Source of the DNA: Limonium bicolor | Taxonomy: Eukaryota; Streptophyta; Magnoliopsida; Caryophyllales; Plumbaginaceae | Length of the DNA stretch: 64,000 nt | NCBI GenBank assembly: GCA_023374045.1 | Contig: CM041778.1 | Coordinates: 285,301,533-285,365,532, forward strand | Direction: 5' to 3' | Shown: positions 61,113 to 64,000 of the stretch, piece after piece | Position numbering within the stretch: the stretch's first letter is position 1 | Layout of the letters: each line of letters begins with the position of its first letter | Made by a program: the position numbers and the translations under genes | Notes under the pieces: generated by a model | What the model saw: the letters and a program-made list of their open reading frames with translations, nothing else | Databases searched by the model: none | Told to the model about the DNA's origin: nothing

Positions 61113-62591
61113 CCCCCAGAATTTCACAAAGGTGTTTTTAAGGGTTCTAAACATGAGGGATTGAATGGTATTGGTTTTAGATGATGTTTAGGAGTTGTTT
61201 GTGACTTATAAAGGTCTTAAGAAGTGTAAACAAGTTTGAGGAGCGATTAAGAAGGTTGTGAGTTTCAACACACTTAAGTAAACCTAAGATTAATGGGTTA
61301 ACCAATCACGGGAGTACTAGTCTACATACCGTAGTATTTTAAATTGATGAAGATGTTTGAAATATTATCACAGAATCAAGAGTAAGAATCGAGGAACGAG
61401 TGTGAACCGAGGAACATGGGAACACCTAACAAGATTTGTGTGCTTGTTTGATGTGTGATCACCTAACAAGATAAATGCATGAATCGGATTGTGTGCACTT
61501 AATGGTGCTTGTATTGTATTGTTGTTTCCTGGATCGAATTTAAACCAAGTTTGTATAATTCATGAAATGGATGAATGATGAATGACTCGCTTGTAAGTGG
61601 TTGTGTATTAGTAGTTCGACTCATAGTTGAGTCTTGTATGACTAGAGACTCGAAGAAAGAGTTATGATGTGAAATAACGAAAGTGAGGTAACCCATGGAA
61701 ACCATCGATTAATGGACAACGATAAATCAAACTTAAACATTTACTCAAATGAGAACAAGCGACACACGAGACTAGAGAACGTCTTAACATGAATAGTTGA
61801 CCTCTTATGCAAGGATGGGACTCAATGTTAGAAAATCAACATAATTCCTAAGTAATGGTAGTGTAGGGGTGACCCGTAAATCGGCAGATACAACGAGATT
61901 GGAAAATCTCTTAAGTTGTATGATAGCATCGTGGGAGATGCGGCTGACTGATATATATACATGTACTTATATATAAGTATCTATTATTACTAACCCGAGA
62001 GTTGGGTTAGGGGGATTGTGAGTCACGCGTGCAAGGAAAAGGAAGCAACAGACCGTATGTTTCCGAATCCGTGGTCGAACTCCCTTGTTACCGGGCCGTG
62101 TGCCACATAGTGGTGCCCTGCGGGGCCGTGTGCCACATAGTGGTGCCCGACTGGAGTAAGACCGGCAGAGCTTACCCGTCTAAAGAGGTAAGCTGGGTAT
62201 TATGGGAAGGAAGAGGGAACATGAGAGAATGTTTCTAACTCCGTATTACGATTATAAAAGCCCGGTGGTGAGACCTATATATGTCTCTGCCCGGAGGCCC
62301 ATGAGGCTTAACCTAAAATTATTCAAGAGTAGAATAATTAAGAAACTAGATCGGGACCGAGGGTGTCTAATGATCTAGGAGTTAAGTAAACTACCCGGTA
62401 GGGGTGGAAGCTTGGTAAATGACGGGAATGAAACTCACTTGAGATATGGTCTCTCAAGGTTTAAGAATAAGGTAAAGGAATTTAATGAGCTGGATGAGAT
62501 ATCTGTGTGGATTGTATTCCTGGATTGAATGTGGAGTGTTGTGTGAAGGTACATGTATGATGTATTGTTGTATTGCATGATGTTTGAATTA

Positions 62592-62712
62592 AAATGAACC
62601 GCATGCTCTCGACCAAATAGTCGGCGTACCCTCGCTAGTACACGGGGTATGCGGAAGTCATATTCAGCGTAAGCTGAGCCCCTAGGGGCAACGTTTTTTG
62701 TGTGTAGGTACC
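62592..62712 (+). promoter_or_regulatory. Conserved LTR hairpin block (E3 LTR C)
   Basis: Same parts as in A and B; the acceptor-like site reads TGTGTAG|GTACC here. Confidence 0.5.
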
Positions 62713-63215
62713 GAAGCGGCCATGATCACGGTAAGAGACCGACAACTAAGCTTGGATAGCTAGGAGTGAAGTATAGATTGTAGTGATTTGTATAGGGCTT
62801 GTAGCCGGTCACCGTTCGAGAGTAGGACGGGGTTGTGATTAAGCAAGGGTAGTCGGTAATTATTTGTATTGTTGTATTATGGAAATGTAAGACCGAAAGG
62901 TCATCAGTAATGTCGGAAATTGTAGATACGACTCGGTATAGAGTTAAACGGAGATTGTATTGTATATCATGGGATTGAAGGTGTATTTGGGTTGAGAATT
63001 GATATGGAGATGAGATGCATCATTTTTTAGTATACTCGGTAAGGACCCATCAGACCGATAGTGTGTTGAATTGTTTGTTTGGAATTTGCCTTGTTAGTCA
63101 CGTGTGGGCTAACGGCATTGTTTCACCCCCGGTTGTATTAGAATTTCCGCTGCTGGTGTTTTGATAATGGAGACGGGTTAAGAATAATGGCGAGATTGCC
63201 GGTAGGGGTGTTACA

Positions 63216-63220
63216 AAATG
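63216..63220. repeat. Target-site duplication of E3, right copy (AAATG)
   Basis: Matches 39708-39712. Confidence 0.95.
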
Positions 63221-64000
63221 ATTTATGACATAAAATATTAAGTTTATAAAATTTTAAGAGTGAATATGTAATTTATGAAAATATAAGTGAAGAACCGAAT
63301 TTAATTTGGGGCGAATTCATAATTTGCAAAATTATAAGGGCCTTTTCGGTATTTAAGAAAATTGAATATTGAAACTGTAGATTATAAGTTAATATGTAAC
63401 TTATATAAAGTTTTGGGGTTAAAATGTAAATATAGAAAGAATGTGTTGAAAACCGAAAGTTAAAGGGGTTGATTTGTAATTTATAAAGTTGTTGGGTACA
63501 AAATATAAATACCGAAACTGAAAAGGTTGGTTTTGTAATTTAATAAAGAAAGGAAGTAAAACTAGGTAATATAATGTATTATGGTATATTATGGAGTATA
63601 ATATAAAGTTATAAAATAATTATGGTTATAATAAAAATGACCAAAGGATATAATATAAAGAATTAGTTGAAACAATTATGAGTATATAATTAAGGAAATG
63701 GAAATATACTACAAGGTGGAAATTCATTATCACATGTGGAAATCACTTAAAATAACGAACTATCTAGAACCACTGTTAAATAACAGGGGAAAATAAAGAA
63801 CATACAGAGTATTATACAACGAGTATAAACGCTACAGTGTCACTACTGTAATATTAGTGAATAGTTATATTATATTACCCGGTATTGCATTTATATAACA
63901 GCGTACAGAAAGGAACTACTGAACAGGAATTTGTCAAGCTAGTAGTTACTTGGTGAGCGGTATGTTAATTGTGTGGTCTGATGTCCTAAGGATTTTCCTA
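63221..64000 (+). mobile_element. Outer plus-strand LTR, right part (cut by window end)
   Basis: Continues 36504-39712 after E3; AT-rich, no open frame, no LTR 3' terminus before the window ends. About 4.04 kb of this LTR is visible in total. Confidence 0.6.

Larger units (their letters stand above)
39713..63215 (+). mobile_element. E3: tandem LTR-INT-LTR-INT-LTR array of a non-autonomous Ty3/gypsy element
   Basis: Three LTRs (39713-44273, 49201-53763, 58695-63215) and two interiors (44274-49200, 53764-58694), all plus strand. Only one TSD pair (AAATG) flanks the whole 23.5-kb unit and none lies at the inner junctions, so the array arose after a single integration, most simply by unequal recombination between LTRs. 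The interiors are homologous to that of E1 and code for nothing recognisable. Confidence 0.93.
58695..63215 (+). repeat. E3 LTR C (3' LTR)
   Basis: 4521 bp; start TGAAATAATCTG is slightly altered; ends GGGGTGTTACA followed by TSD AAATG, not by a PBS. A short deletion near 61430 removes part of the segment present in A and B. Confidence 0.95.

Overview
The window is plant nuclear DNA from a repeat-rich, probably pericentromeric or heterochromatic region of an angiosperm. It consists almost entirely of nested LTR retrotransposons of the Ty3/gypsy type. All LTRs share the termini TGAAATACC...GGTGTTACA, and where internal sequence is present the primer-binding site matches initiator tRNA-Met and the purine tract is AAGGGGGGTAGAT. 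The pol of the one coding element ends in a chromodomain, which points to the Tekay/Del group of chromoviruses. No intact host gene, tRNA or rRNA gene was found. A run of 500 N (10297-10796) shows this is a draft assembly.

Layout, left to right. (1) 1-1954 is the left part of an LTR on the minus strand; its last 58 bp reappear at 16051-16108. (2) Inserted in it, with the 5-bp target duplication TTATA, is element E1 (1960-16045, minus): two ~4.35-kb LTRs around a 5.4-kb interior without recognisable coding capacity. (3) 16109-16545 is unassigned, and 16546-17550 is a decayed Ty1/copia pol fragment. (4) At 17551 a plus-strand LTR starts inside the copia sequence and continues in pieces at 36504-39712 and 63221-64000. 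(5) Only 55 bp into that LTR sits a 4.65-kb solo LTR (17606-18977 plus 33225-36498, TSD TAGGG). (6) The solo LTR is split by element E2 (18978-33219, minus, TSD GCTTA), the only element with gag-pol: capsid and CCHC gag, aspartic protease, reverse transcriptase, RNase H, DDE integrase and chromodomain, all broken by several frameshifts. (7) At 39713-63215 (plus, TSD AAATG) lies E3, an LTR-INT-LTR-INT-LTR tandem array whose two 4.93-kb interiors are homologous to the non-coding interior of E1.

The most notable point is that E2 carries, between gag and protease and in the same orientation, a near-complete AlkB-type 2-oxoglutarate/Fe(II) dioxygenase sequence. It resembles plant ALKBH1-like proteins, shows no intron, and keeps the metal-binding and 2OG-binding residues across four frameshifts. 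The gag region before it has three intron-like GT-AG intervals; the last ends directly before the in-frame ATG of the AlkB reading frame.

E1 and E3 look like LARD-type non-autonomous elements that could have been mobilised by E2-like relatives. The families share cis elements: a hairpin that contains the PBS, a hairpin touching the PPT, a second PPT-like tract, three splice-donor-like sites and a CCCC/GGGG hairpin followed by an acceptor-like CAG|G in the LTR, and a mid-LTR minisatellite with a period of about 70-75 bp whose sequence differs in every family.
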